From Erythrobacter ani (GTDB lineage: Bacteria > Pseudomonadota > Alphaproteobacteria > Sphingomonadales > Sphingomonadaceae): a stretch of 64,000 nucleotides of DNA. The notes under the pieces are model-generated. The model worked only from the letters and a program-made list of their open reading frames with translations, did no database searches and was not told the DNA's origin. The stretch covers positions 186,001-250,000 of the forward strand of contig NZ_JAGSPB010000002.1 in the NCBI RefSeq assembly GCF_019204025.1. The letters run 5' to 3'. A program made the position numbers and the translations under genes. Shown piece by piece: positions 25,619 to 34,013 of the stretch (positions within the stretch are counted from its first letter, which is position 1; every line of letters starts with the position of its first letter).

Positions 25619-27025
25619 CTACGCATCTGCGCAGGTGGGCGTGGCGGCCTCGCCCTCCTTTAGCTGCTTTCGGATCGCTGCATGCCTTTCTCCATCGAGC
25701 GGGTAGCCAAGCGAAATTATGATGATGAAGAGGGTCCCCAGCATTGGAACAAATACCATCACGGCCTCAATCGCGGTCAGCGTGATATCCGTTTGTGGCT
25801 CATTCGCGACGAACCCGACAAGGTCGAGGACAAATCCAAGCAGCAAGGCGTTAACCCCGACTGCTGCTTTTTGTGCGAATGCAGCGAAGCCGAAAATGCG
25901 CGCTTCAGCTCGTTCCCCGGTTTGCAACTCGCCGTATTCCACCGTGTCGGGGAGCATCGACCAGAACAACACGGGCAAGGCGCCCCCACCAACGCCGATG
26001 ATTGCGATGGCGCTGAAGAGAAATGCTACCTGCTCGGCCGGAACGAGCCAGAACATCAGATAGCCCGCAAAGGCAATGATCGACCCTTCGCACAGCGCGC
26101 GGGCTTTGGATGTCTTGGCGGCCCGCCAGACCCAGAAGGGGATCGTGAAGAGCAGCAACCCGGCCGGCATCGTGAGCGCCCAGACAGTCAGATCTTCCCG
26201 CTCTGCCACGTACTTAAAATAGTAAAGCAGGTTCTTTGAAAACATCGCCAGGCAAATCGACCCGATCACCACGATTGCAAGAACACGCAGCAGCGGGCCG
26301 TTCCTTAAAAGCATCGAGGGAAGCCCCGCCAGATCAGTTCCAAGGCTGCCTGTTGGCGCGCTCTCTTCGCCAGACGGTTCCTTGATCGCCCACGCGCAAT
26401 ACAGCACACCCGCGGCCAGGATCACTCCGGCGACGCTTGCCGCAACGCTATACGCTTCGGCTTCGCGGCCCTCGCCATAGACACCGACGAGCAGCGGGGT
26501 GACAAAGACCACGGTCAAGGCACCGAGAGCAGCACCGGCCATTCGAAACCCTGCGATCGTCGTTCGCTCTCGCGCATCGCCTGTCAGCCGCGCCTGTAGC
26601 GATGCGAAAGGCACACCCACGATCGTGTAGCATGTGCGCAGCAGGACATGCGTCGCTAGCGCCCATATTGCCGGATCAATGCCGCTGTCACCCGGCCCTG
26701 AGAATGCCAACGGATAGCTGACCGCGAGGGGAATGCTGCCGCCGACCAGCCACGGTCGATAACGGCCGATTCGCGTGCGCGTGCGGTCGACCAGCGCGGC
26801 GACCAGCGGGTCGGTCACCGCATCCCACACCATGGCGGCCAGATAAATCGCTCCGGCGGTCGCAGGCGCAATGCCAAATACATCGGTGTAGACATACAGC
26901 AGGAACAGCGCCGTACCCTGCCAGACCAGGTTGAGCGAATAATCGCCCACTCCGAAGGCCAGCCTTCCGGGCCAGCTAACCCTGTCACCGCGAAGCTCTG
27001 CCGTACCCGTTGCATACTGTGCCAT
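25619..27025 (-). CDS. GPH-family (glycoside-pentoside-hexuronide) cation symporter
   Basis: 468 residues, about twelve membrane segments. The N-terminal GRLAFGVGDYSLNLVWQGTALFLLYVYTDVFGI and the loop DAVTDPLVAALVDRTRTRIGRYRPWLVGG are the signature of the GPH branch of the MFS superfamily, which imports glycosides or pentosides with Na+ or H+. The later PVLFWSMLPDTVEYGELQTGERAEARIFG is also diagnostic. A TetR-type operator (27035-27050) lies ten bases before the ATG. The neighbouring xylose genes make a xyloside, xylose or related sugar the likely cargo across the inner membrane. Confidence 0.9.
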   Translation of the reverse strand: MAQYATGTAELRGDRVSWPGRLAFGVGDYSLNLVWQGTALFLLYVYTDVFGIAPATAGAIYLAAMVWDAVTDPLVAALVDRTRTRIGRYRPWLVGGSIPLAVSYPLAFSGPGDSGIDPAIWALATHVLLRTCYTIVGVPFASLQARLTGDARERTTIAGFRMAGAALGALTVVFVTPLLVGVYGEGREAEAYSVAASVAGVILAAGVLYCAWAIKEPSGEESAPTGSLGTDLAGLPSMLLRNGPLLRVLAIVVIGSICLAMFSKNLLYYFKYVAEREDLTVWALTMPAGLLLFTIPFWVWRAAKTSKARALCEGSIIAFAGYLMFWLVPAEQVAFLFSAIAIIGVGGGALPVLFWSMLPDTVEYGELQTGERAEARIFGFAAFAQKAAVGVNALLLGFVLDLVGFVANEPQTDITLTAIEAVMVFVPMLGTLFIIIISLGYPLDGERHAAIRKQLKEGEAATPTCADA

Positions 27026-27034
27026 GAGCCATAA

Positions 27035-27050
27035 CTGAACGATCGGTCAG
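27035..27050. promoter_or_regulatory. TetR-type operator before the symporter
   Basis: CTGAACGATCGGTCAG matches the palindrome TGACCG-N2-CGGTCA at all but one core base. It lies in the 63 bases between the TetR stop and the symporter start, both on the minus strand, so the symporter may have its own repressed promoter here. Confidence 0.6.
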
Positions 27051-27088
27051 AAAAAGCCAAGCCCACCGGTGGATAGAGTATCGGCAGG

Positions 27089-27712
27089 TCAGAGCCCGAG
27101 CATGGTACTTATGGCGTTTTCATAGCCTTCGAAGAATTCCTCGCTTTGCGTGTCGACACCAAGAGCCCGGTTCCAGAGCGGGGAAAGCGCGAGAAAAAGC
27201 TGTGCGCCGCCTGCGATCAGGTTCTGCAGGTAAACGGCATCGACCTGCGGCAACTGTCCTGCCTTGCGCATCCGGTCGATGTAGAATTCGAACGCGACGA
27301 TATGGTCCTTGAGGTAGCGATCGGTGATGAAGCGCGACCGCCACGTGTCCTTCGTCCCCTCGATCATGGGAATCACTACATAGGCGCGATGTCGCCTGCA
27401 CACGGCGAAATAGGCTCGGATGATGTGGCGTAGCGGAGCCTCAGTTTCATCGAAGTCTTCAAGCTCGCGCGCCAGCTCCACGTTCACCTGATCGAACACA
27501 TGGACGATGGTGTCTTTCCAAAGCTGCTCCTTGTCCGGGAAATAATAGAGCAGGTTCTGTTTCGAGATGCCGGCCTCCGTCGCAACCGCGCCGAGCGAGG
27601 CTCCGTCATAGCCCAGGTCTGCAAACAATTGCGCCGCCGCATTCAGCACCGAAGCCCGAGACTTTTCGCGCTGCTGCTGGCGCTTGTTCGATTTGGATTG
27701 AGTGGCAACCAT
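27089..27712 (-). CDS. TetR/AcrR family regulator
   Basis: 207 residues. The N-terminal helix-turn-helix spans residues 18-65: SRASVLNAAAQLFADLGYDGASLGAVATEAGISKQNLLYYFPDKEQLW. The ligand domain (PLRHIIRAYFAVCRRHRAYVVIPMIEGTKDTWRSRFITDRYL) resembles that of the second TetR at 38.7 kb, including the FPDKEQLWK/FSNKDELWK junction, so the two are probably paralogues. A perfect TGACCG-N2-CGGTCA site lies between it and the divergent PhyH gene and another variant before the symporter; it likely represses itself, the symporter and the PhyH-isomerase pair. The inducer is unknown. Confidence 0.9.
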   Translation of the reverse strand: MVATQSKSNKRQQQREKSRASVLNAAAQLFADLGYDGASLGAVATEAGISKQNLLYYFPDKEQLWKDTIVHVFDQVNVELARELEDFDETEAPLRHIIRAYFAVCRRHRAYVVIPMIEGTKDTWRSRFITDRYLKDHIVAFEFYIDRMRKAGQLPQVDAVYLQNLIAGGAQLFLALSPLWNRALGVDTQSEEFFEGYENAISTMLGL

Positions 27713-27764
27713 GCGAGCACGCTTACAGCACGGAATGACGGTTCGGAACCATGCCTAATTTCAT

Positions 27765-27778
27765 TGACCGTTCGGTCA
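27765..27778. promoter_or_regulatory. TetR operator between tetR and PhyH gene
   Basis: TGACCGTTCGGTCA is a perfect 6+2+6 palindrome in the 118-base divergent interval, 53 bases before the TetR start and about the same before the PhyH start. Its position allows control of both promoters. Related sites occur at 27035 and at 38691 and 38715. Confidence 0.7.
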
Positions 27779-27830
27779 GCGAAAGATAAGATCGATACCA
27801 GTTCAGATATTGCAGACTAGGATGCCGATC

Positions 27831-28637
27831 ATGGCCAGCACAGTAACGGTCACCCACACCGCAGATTCTGCGATCCCGAACGCCGAAACAGTCCGGGAGG
27901 ACTTCCAGCGTGATGGGTTTGCTGTGGTACAGGATCTGGCCGGGCAAAGTGAGCTCGAAGAATTGAGAGGCGCCTACGAAGACGCGCTGGCGGGCCGGGT
28001 CGATTATGGGGAGCACGATCGGCAATTGGGTGGGATCACACGCCAGCTGATGCTGCCACACATGCATGATCCGCGCTTTGCAAATAGCGAGGCAGTGCGT
28101 CGCGGTGCCGAACTGGCCGCCCCAATCCTGGGCACCGACAGTCCGCAATTCCTTTTCTCGATGCTGATCTACAAACCGCCGATGCATCCCCACGAAACGC
28201 CCTGGCATCAGGACATGGCCTATGCTGGTCGCCCATGCACCGAACCCGGTGTCATTCTGCCCAACAACGCGGTCGTGCAATACTGGCTCGCGCTGGACGA
28301 CGTCGATGAAGAAACCGGATGCATGACATTCGTCCCCGGCATGCAGGGCAAACCGATGCCGGAACATCGTGTGGCAAGCGGGGCCCCGGAGGATGAAAGC
28401 CGGCTGCTCGAAATGGTCGATGCGGAGCGCGATCTGGACCTTTCTACAGCAAGACCCTGCGCGCTGAGAGCGGGTTCAGCCACGATGCATGGCTATGCCG
28501 CGCCGCACTACACTGGTCCCAATCGAACCCGCGACCGCCATCGCCGGGCTTTCATCTTCTCCTTTGCCAACCCGCAAGCCATGGCCGCCATGATGAGCGA
28601 TCGCGGCGACTGGGACAGCATGGTGGACGAGGGTTGA
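27831..28637 (+). CDS. Phytanoyl-CoA dioxygenase (PhyH) family protein 1
   Basis: 268 residues from the ATG at 27831 (MASTVTVTHTADSA); an in-frame start at 27810 is less likely. It is a non-haem Fe(II)/2-oxoglutarate oxygenase: REDFQRDGFAVVQDL opens the fold, HETPWHQDMAY supplies the HxD iron ligands, and the distal histidine lies in HGYAAPHYTGPNRTRDRHRR with the arginine for 2-oxoglutarate. The family hydroxylates diverse small molecules, so the substrate cannot be named. It is divergent from the TetR gene over a perfect operator and precedes the TIM-barrel isomerase by 19 bases. Confidence 0.88.
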   Translation: MASTVTVTHTADSAIPNAETVREDFQRDGFAVVQDLAGQSELEELRGAYEDALAGRVDYGEHDRQLGGITRQLMLPHMHDPRFANSEAVRRGAELAAPILGTDSPQFLFSMLIYKPPMHPHETPWHQDMAYAGRPCTEPGVILPNNAVVQYWLALDDVDEETGCMTFVPGMQGKPMPEHRVASGAPEDESRLLEMVDAERDLDLSTARPCALRAGSATMHGYAAPHYTGPNRTRDRHRRAFIFSFANPQAMAAMMSDRGDWDSMVDEG

Positions 28638-28656
28638 GACGGGTGGCGCAGCGACG

Positions 28657-29487
28657 ATGACTTTTCGCCAGCATATAAACATCGGCAATCTCTGGACTCT
28701 ACCAGGCGACAGCAAGACTCCATTGCACGAAGACGCGCCGGACTGGCCTGCTATCCGCAACGCAGGGTTCGTAGGCCTGCAGCATTATTTCCCCGATCCT
28801 GCCGGTCTTGCCGCCGGGCTTGAAATGAGCGGGATGGGACGGGTCACTGCGCCTGCCGAAGTCGAACCGCTGGCTGCGCAGCACAAGGAGTGGGGTTTCA
28901 TCTGCACCACCCTGCATGTCGGCACCGGACTTGAAACCGATAGCGAGATGGATGTCTTGGCTGCCGCAGTGCTGGAAGCGTCGGCCAAGCATGGACTGCC
29001 GCTTTACATCGAAACACACCGCGCAACGATGACGCAGGATATCCGGCGCACGCTCGACCTTTGCGAACGCTTTCCAGACCTGCGTTTCAACGCCGACCTG
29101 TCGCATTGGTACACGGGTCATGAGATGCGGTATGGAGATTTCGAAGCCAAGCTTGCGGCGCTTGCGCCGATCTTTGAGCGGGTCCGCTACATGCATGGGC
29201 GCATTGGTGACAGCTGCACCATGCAATTGCCTCTCGCCGAGGCGCGAGAGATCCAGTGTTGGGAAGACTATGCCGCAATGTGGAGCGCGTGCCTGACGGG
29301 TTTTGCGCAGGCGAAAGCCGATGAGCCGACCGTCTTTGCGCCCGAATTGCTCCCACGGGAAATGGAATTCGCTGGCACCGTGCATAAGCTCAACTATGCC
29401 AAGATGATCGATGGCAAGGAGTTGAGCGATCGCTGGAGCGAGGCGCTGGAAATGACCGAGTTCGTCCGCGAGCTCGAAGCCGCCTGA
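28657..29487 (+). CDS. TIM-barrel sugar phosphate isomerase/epimerase-like protein
   Basis: 276 residues of the AP endonuclease 2/xylose-isomerase-like barrel. Candidate metal ligands are the glutamate in YIETHRATMTQD, the aspartate/histidine in FNADLSHWYTGHE, the histidine in RYMHGRIGD and the late glutamate in VFAPELLP, the pattern of hydroxypyruvate-isomerase, tagatose-epimerase or IolE-type enzymes. It follows the PhyH gene by 19 bases, so the oxygenase and isomerase probably act in one pathway on a sugar, polyol or cyclitol. It converges on the second PhyH gene with a four-base gap. The reaction is unknown. Confidence 0.78.
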   Translation: MTFRQHINIGNLWTLPGDSKTPLHEDAPDWPAIRNAGFVGLQHYFPDPAGLAAGLEMSGMGRVTAPAEVEPLAAQHKEWGFICTTLHVGTGLETDSEMDVLAAAVLEASAKHGLPLYIETHRATMTQDIRRTLDLCERFPDLRFNADLSHWYTGHEMRYGDFEAKLAALAPIFERVRYMHGRIGDSCTMQLPLAEAREIQCWEDYAAMWSACLTGFAQAKADEPTVFAPELLPREMEFAGTVHKLNYAKMIDGKELSDRWSEALEMTEFVRELEAA

Positions 29488-29491
29488 GCGC

Positions 29492-30403
29492 CTAGCCGGG
29501 GTTCAACTTTTGCATCACCGCGCCGAAGATTCGAGCGGCCTGTGCCGGATCTTCGGGCCGAAGGAAGGGTATGAGGGATTCTTCCTTGCCTTTCCACGCA
29601 TACGGGTCTTCTCCGCTGATCATCTCGAAATCGCGAAAATCGTCACGCGGCTGCGGCGGAAATCCGAGCGTCCACGGCAGTAGCGAGCGCGCATTCATCA
29701 CGTGATTGACGATCGCCCGGCGGTAACCCTCGCTGCGCGTGTTGTTGAGCGAGCGATGCAAGACATAGCCGTGGAAGATAACGACATCGCCCGCATCTGC
29801 ATCGACCGCCACGCCCCCTTCGCGTTCGTACGGGAAATCCTTGGCCTCCTGCGAGCTGTCGAACCGCGCATCGCCGTGATTGTGGGTGGGCCAGATGATC
29901 CCATGCTTGTGGCTACCCGGATGCATCCACAGCCCGCCATTGTCGATCCGCGCATCATCAAGCGCGATCCACACACCTGCCAGCGACTGGTCCCGCGTTG
30001 GGATATAGAATTCGTCCTGGTGCCAGGCCTGCCCGGGTTTACCGGCATTCTTCACGAATAGCATCGATTGCATGCATTTGATGTCCGGTCCGATGATCGC
30101 CCTCAGCGCATTGACAATCGCAGGCTCGGTCAGGGTCGAGCGCATCACTTCGGAAAACTTGTGTGGAAAGTGGATCGCCAGCACGCGCTGCATTGCTTCT
30201 TCTGCGTTCTTCGCACCTTCCGAGACGATATCCGCCCCCATGATCTCGCCGCGTTCACCGCTGCAAATGGCGAGCGTTTCTTCCCGCAATTTCTCGATCT
30301 GCTCAGCATTGAAGGCACTCTTGAGGACGAAATATCCGTCACGCTCATACGCCTCCGAAATGGCGGCGGTGTCAGTCGTTTGTGCAGCAAACGTGGCAGT
30401 CAC
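29492..30403 (-). CDS. Phytanoyl-CoA dioxygenase (PhyH) family protein 2
   Basis: 303 residues. ISEAYERDGYFVLKSAFNAEQIEKLREE begins the fold, AWHQDEFYIPTRDQSLAGVWIALDDARIDNGGLWMHPGSHKHG provides HxD and the typical PhyH core, and HGYVLHRSLNNTRSEGYRRAIVNHVM holds the distal histidine and the 2-oxoglutarate arginine. It is clearly a different subfamily from the PhyH at 27.8 kb. It is the last gene of the receptor-glycosidase-xylose operon, 19 bases after xylA, so its substrate may be the aglycone or a modified sugar released there. Confidence 0.88.
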   Translation of the reverse strand: MTATFAAQTTDTAAISEAYERDGYFVLKSAFNAEQIEKLREETLAICSGERGEIMGADIVSEGAKNAEEAMQRVLAIHFPHKFSEVMRSTLTEPAIVNALRAIIGPDIKCMQSMLFVKNAGKPGQAWHQDEFYIPTRDQSLAGVWIALDDARIDNGGLWMHPGSHKHGIIWPTHNHGDARFDSSQEAKDFPYEREGGVAVDADAGDVVIFHGYVLHRSLNNTRSEGYRRAIVNHVMNARSLLPWTLGFPPQPRDDFRDFEMISGEDPYAWKGKEESLIPFLRPEDPAQAARIFGAVMQKLNPG

Positions 30404-30422
30404 ATGTCATTCCTCTCTCATT

Positions 30423-31736
30423 TCAGACAAAGCGGTTGATCAGGTTTTCAAGATACTCCTGCCGACCCGAAACCGGCTGTGGGTCGGAATTGCTCTTAAC
30501 CGCGTGATCGGCGGCTTTGGCCAAGGTAAGCTCACCTGCAAGGATGCTCTCGCCGAATGAGCCGCTCCACCCGGCGTAGCGGTCCTCCACAAACCGATCG
30601 AGTGTGCCATCCTTGATGATCGCGGCGGCGTTGAGCAGGGCTTTTGCCAAGACATCGACGCCGCCGATATGCGCGTGGAACAGATCTTCTGCGTCGACCG
30701 ATTGCCGCCTTAGCTTGGCATCGAAATTGAACCCGCCGGTCGAGAATCCACCGCCTTTCAGCACATGGTACATCGCCAATGTCATTTCCGGCACGTTGCT
30801 TGGAAATTGATCGGTGTCCCAGCCATTTTGCGGGTCACCGCGATTGATGTCGATCGATCCAAAAATTCCGAGCGCATTGGCAGTCGCGATTTCGTGTTCG
30901 AACGTGTTGCCCGCAAGTGTGGCGTGATTGGCTTCGATATTGACCTGGATTTCGTCCTCAAGCCCGTACCGTTTCAGGAAGCCATAAACTGTGGCGGTAT
31001 CGCGATCATACTGGTGCTTGGTCGGTTCGTGCGGCTTGGGTTCGATCAGGATCGCGCCGTCAAAGCCGATCTTGTGCTTGTGTTCGACCACCATCGCCAT
31101 GAACCGGCCGAGCTGATCGAGCTCCTGCGCCTGATTGGTGTTGAGGATAGTGTCGTAACCTTCGCGTCCGCCCCACAAGACATAGTTGGCGCCGCCCAAA
31201 CGGTGCGTGACATCGAGCATTGAACACACCTGATGCGCGGCCCAGGCGAAGATCTGGGGATCCGGATTGGTCGCGGCGCCCGCAGCATAACGGGGATGGC
31301 TGAACAGATTGGCGGTGCCCCATAGAAGCTGCACGCCAGTCTCGGCGACTTTGTTCTCCATCTTGTCTGCGATCGCTTCAAGCTCGCGCGAATAGGCGGC
31401 GATGCTTGCATGATCGGCCATCGCATCGACATCGTGGAAGCAATAGAACGGCGCACCCAGCTTGGCGAAGAAGTCGAAGGCATTGTCGAGCTTGACCTGC
31501 GCGAGTTCGGGCGTCGCGGGCGTGCCCGGATGCCACGGGCGCTCGAATGTGGGCGCGCCAAAGATGTCGTGACCTGCCCAGGCGAAGCTGTGCCAATAAC
31601 AGACCGCCCATCGCAAATGGTCGCGCATGCTTTTGCCGAGAACGACGCGCTCGGCATCATAGTGGCGAAACGCCAGCGGATTGTCGCTTTGGGGGCCCTC
31701 ATATCGAATAGCGGGAATGTCCGCGAAGTAGGTCAT
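30423..31736 (-). CDS. xylA: Xylose isomerase
   Basis: 437 residues, the size of class II xylose isomerases. It interconverts D-xylose and D-xylulose with two divalent metals. The catalytic histidine is in [10 protein letters not shown] near residue 103, the family signature [15 protein letters not shown] follows, [18 protein letters not shown] and [31 protein letters not shown] give the metal ligands, and [19 protein letters not shown] the second metal site. xylB lies 10 bases upstream on the same strand, so the pair converts xylose to xylulose 5-phosphate. Cytosolic. Confidence 0.97.
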   Translation of the reverse strand: MTYFADIPAIRYEGPQSDNPLAFRHYDAERVVLGKSMRDHLRWAVCYWHSFAWAGHDIFGAPTFERPWHPGTPATPELAQVKLDNAFDFFAKLGAPFYCFHDVDAMADHASIAAYSRELEAIADKMENKVAETGVQLLWGTANLFSHPRYAAGAATNPDPQIFAWAAHQVCSMLDVTHRLGGANYVLWGGREGYDTILNTNQAQELDQLGRFMAMVVEHKHKIGFDGAILIEPKPHEPTKHQYDRDTATVYGFLKRYGLEDEIQVNIEANHATLAGNTFEHEIATANALGIFGSIDINRGDPQNGWDTDQFPSNVPEMTLAMYHVLKGGGFSTGGFNFDAKLRRQSVDAEDLFHAHIGGVDVLAKALLNAAAIIKDGTLDRFVEDRYAGWSGSFGESILAGELTLAKAADHAVKSNSDPQPVSGRQEYLENLINRFV

Positions 31737-31746
31737 GATTGTCCTT

Positions 31747-33162
31747 TTAGAAATTGGGCTGCAGCGAAGAATAGAGCGCGCGAAACCGATCGAGCCGTTC
31801 GTGAGGGTTCGCGGTTGGAAGATAGCGGGCCTGCTCGCGCGGCATGGTGCAGACGGCTTCCGGCGTCTCTCCGGTTACCGCGAGACGCGCGAGCCTGGCC
31901 GCGCCGCTGGCTGGTCCGACCGCCGACCCGTCGCGATAGACCAATGGCACTTGCAGCGCATTCGCAAGGATCTGCGCCCAATAGGCTGACCGCGAACCGC
32001 CGCCGATCACCGAGAGTTCATTGAGATCGAGCGCCAGCGCATCGAGCCCGTCGCGAAGGCCAAATGCTACGCCCTCAAGCACGGCATCAACCAGTGCGGC
32101 AGGATCGGTGTCATGGGTCAGTCCGAAGAAGCACCCCTTCGCGCGCGGATCATTGTGCGGTGTGCGCTCTCCGGAAAGGTAGGGCAGGAAGATCGGCGGA
32201 TCGTCCTGTTCTCCGGTCGCCTCCGCAGCAGCAAGAGCAGCGGGAACGCCAGCGAAGCCGGTCAGCCGGATGACCCAGTCAAGGCAGGCGGTGGCAGACA
32301 GCATCACCGACATGACGTGCCAGCGACCGGGCAGCGCGTGGCAGAAGGCATGCACGCCTTGCTCCGGATTGGGGGCAAAGCCGTCGCTTGCAGCGAAGAT
32401 GACACCCGATGTGCCGAGGCTGAGAAATGCCTGACCGGCATCTATCACCCCTGCGCCGATTGCACCGGCGGCCTGATCGCCCCCGCCACCCGCCACGGGC
32501 ACGTGGGGGAGGCCCAGATCATCGGCAATATCGGGGCGCAGCATTCCGGACTGCTCGCTCCCTTCGACAAGGCCGGGCATTTGGCTTTCGTCGAGGCCGG
32601 TCGCAGCCAGCATCTCGCCCGACCAGCGGCGCCCCGCGACATCTAGCCAGAGCGTACCCGATGCATCGGACATCTCGCTTGTCTTCTCCCCGGTCAATCG
32701 CAGGCGGATGTAGTCCTTGGGCAGCAAAACGGCCTTAAGCGCGGCGAAGGAGTCCGGTTCGTTCTCGCGCAGCCATGCGAGCTTTGGGGCGGTGAAACCG
32801 GGCATTGCGACGTTGCCAGTGTGCTCGAGCGCTAGCGGACCCAGGGCGGCGCATTGCGAGGCACTGCGTCCATCGTTCCACAGAATGGCGGGACGCAGCA
32901 CATTATCATCTGCACCCAGCAGGACCGCACCATGCATCTGTCCGGAAAGGCCAAGCCCTTTGCACGCGGATCGCAAGTCGGCGGGAAGCGCAAGGATCGC
33001 CGATTGTGTGGCGCTCCACCACTGCTCAGGGTCCTGTTCAGACCAAAGCGCATGGGGGCGCTGGATGGAAAGCGGCTCGGTGTGCTCGGCCACCATAGCG
33101 CCGGAATTATCGACAAGGACAGCTTTGACACCCGATGTGCCGATATCCACGCCGAGCCACAT
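31747..33162 (-). CDS. xylB: Xylulokinase
   Basis: 471 residues of the FGGY carbohydrate kinase family. The first phosphate loop [18 protein letters not shown] starts the protein, [13 protein letters not shown] is the xylulokinase-type sequence, [12 protein letters not shown] contains the substrate-binding MHG, and [21 protein letters not shown] is the second FGGY-type motif region near residue 385. It phosphorylates D-xylulose for the pentose phosphate pathway. Its ATG overlaps the epimerase stop by one base (TGATG), so translation is probably coupled. Confidence 0.96.
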   Translation of the reverse strand: MWLGVDIGTSGVKAVLVDNSGAMVAEHTEPLSIQRPHALWSEQDPEQWWSATQSAILALPADLRSACKGLGLSGQMHGAVLLGADDNVLRPAILWNDGRSASQCAALGPLALEHTGNVAMPGFTAPKLAWLRENEPDSFAALKAVLLPKDYIRLRLTGEKTSEMSDASGTLWLDVAGRRWSGEMLAATGLDESQMPGLVEGSEQSGMLRPDIADDLGLPHVPVAGGGGDQAAGAIGAGVIDAGQAFLSLGTSGVIFAASDGFAPNPEQGVHAFCHALPGRWHVMSVMLSATACLDWVIRLTGFAGVPAALAAAEATGEQDDPPIFLPYLSGERTPHNDPRAKGCFFGLTHDTDPAALVDAVLEGVAFGLRDGLDALALDLNELSVIGGGSRSAYWAQILANALQVPLVYRDGSAVGPASGAARLARLAVTGETPEAVCTMPREQARYLPTANPHERLDRFRALYSSLQPNF

Positions 33163-34007
33163 CAGCCGGGCACCTCAACTGCGAAACGGCATTCAACCGA
33201 CCAGCATTTCCCCGGTTTCAGCCAGCGCAGGCCGGTTTCGGCAGGCGGCTCCTTCCGGTTGACCGCGTCCGGCATATGGCTGACCGGCTCGACACAGAAA
33301 AACGGCTCTTCGGCAGGCACGTAGACATGCGTAAAGCGAAGCGCAGGGTCGGGGCGCATCGTCAATCGGTGCGTGGGCCATGTCACGGCGATCTCAGGAT
33401 CGTCTGACACGAAGCAATTGTCGAATGACCAGCCTGCGAACCAGTCCGGCTGCCGGTCGAGTGCTTTTATCTCGCTAGGCAAGCGGTCCTCACCATTGTG
33501 CCATATCGCCCGCACTGGCGCATCCAGAACAGCACCCTCGCGCGGGAAATAGGGATGGAAACCCAGCCCCGCCGGCATTGGCAAATTGCCCTGATTGATG
33601 AGCGAAAGCCGTTGAAGAAAGCCGTCCGATGTCAGAACGAAATGCTGCTGCGCCTCGTACGCCCAGGGCCACTGGCTGCCATCGTGCTGATGCCGGATAA
33701 TCGCCGCATTTCGATCATCTTCGGCGATTTCCCATGCGTCCATCCAGCCAAGTCCGTGCAACGCATGAACGGGTTCCGCTTCGGGCTTGACGGGTGCAAG
33801 AGTGACGCGCTGTGAGCCTGCCAAAAAACGCCCCTGGTCAATCCGGTTACAGAACGGAACCAAGGGAAAGCTGGCGAGAGATAGCGGGTCTTGATCGCCT
33901 GCGCCTTTGCGGAAGATATCGATGCCCTGCCACCTGAAGGACGCGATACTGCCGCCCGTCTCGGGCAGCAGGGTCAATTCCACATCGCGTCCGGACAGCG
34001 TCAGCAT
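33162..34007 (-). CDS. Aldose 1-epimerase family protein
   Basis: 281 residues of the galactose-mutarotase beta-sandwich. ELTLLPETGGSIASFRWQGIDIFRKG opens the fold, FPLVPFCNRI gives the N-R substrate site, HALHGLGWMDAWEI holds the conserved histidine, and LGFHPYFPREG carries the second catalytic histidine. It equilibrates anomers of free sugars. Position between the GH3 glycosidase and xylB suggests it supplies alpha-D-xylose to XylA after beta-xyloside hydrolysis. Seven bases separate it from the glycosidase stop. Confidence 0.9.
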   Translation of the reverse strand: MLTLSGRDVELTLLPETGGSIASFRWQGIDIFRKGAGDQDPLSLASFPLVPFCNRIDQGRFLAGSQRVTLAPVKPEAEPVHALHGLGWMDAWEIAEDDRNAAIIRHQHDGSQWPWAYEAQQHFVLTSDGFLQRLSLINQGNLPMPAGLGFHPYFPREGAVLDAPVRAIWHNGEDRLPSEIKALDRQPDWFAGWSFDNCFVSDDPEIAVTWPTHRLTMRPDPALRFTHVYVPAEEPFFCVEPVSHMPDAVNRKEPPAETGLRWLKPGKCWSVECRFAVEVPG

Positions 34008-34013
34008 TGATCG

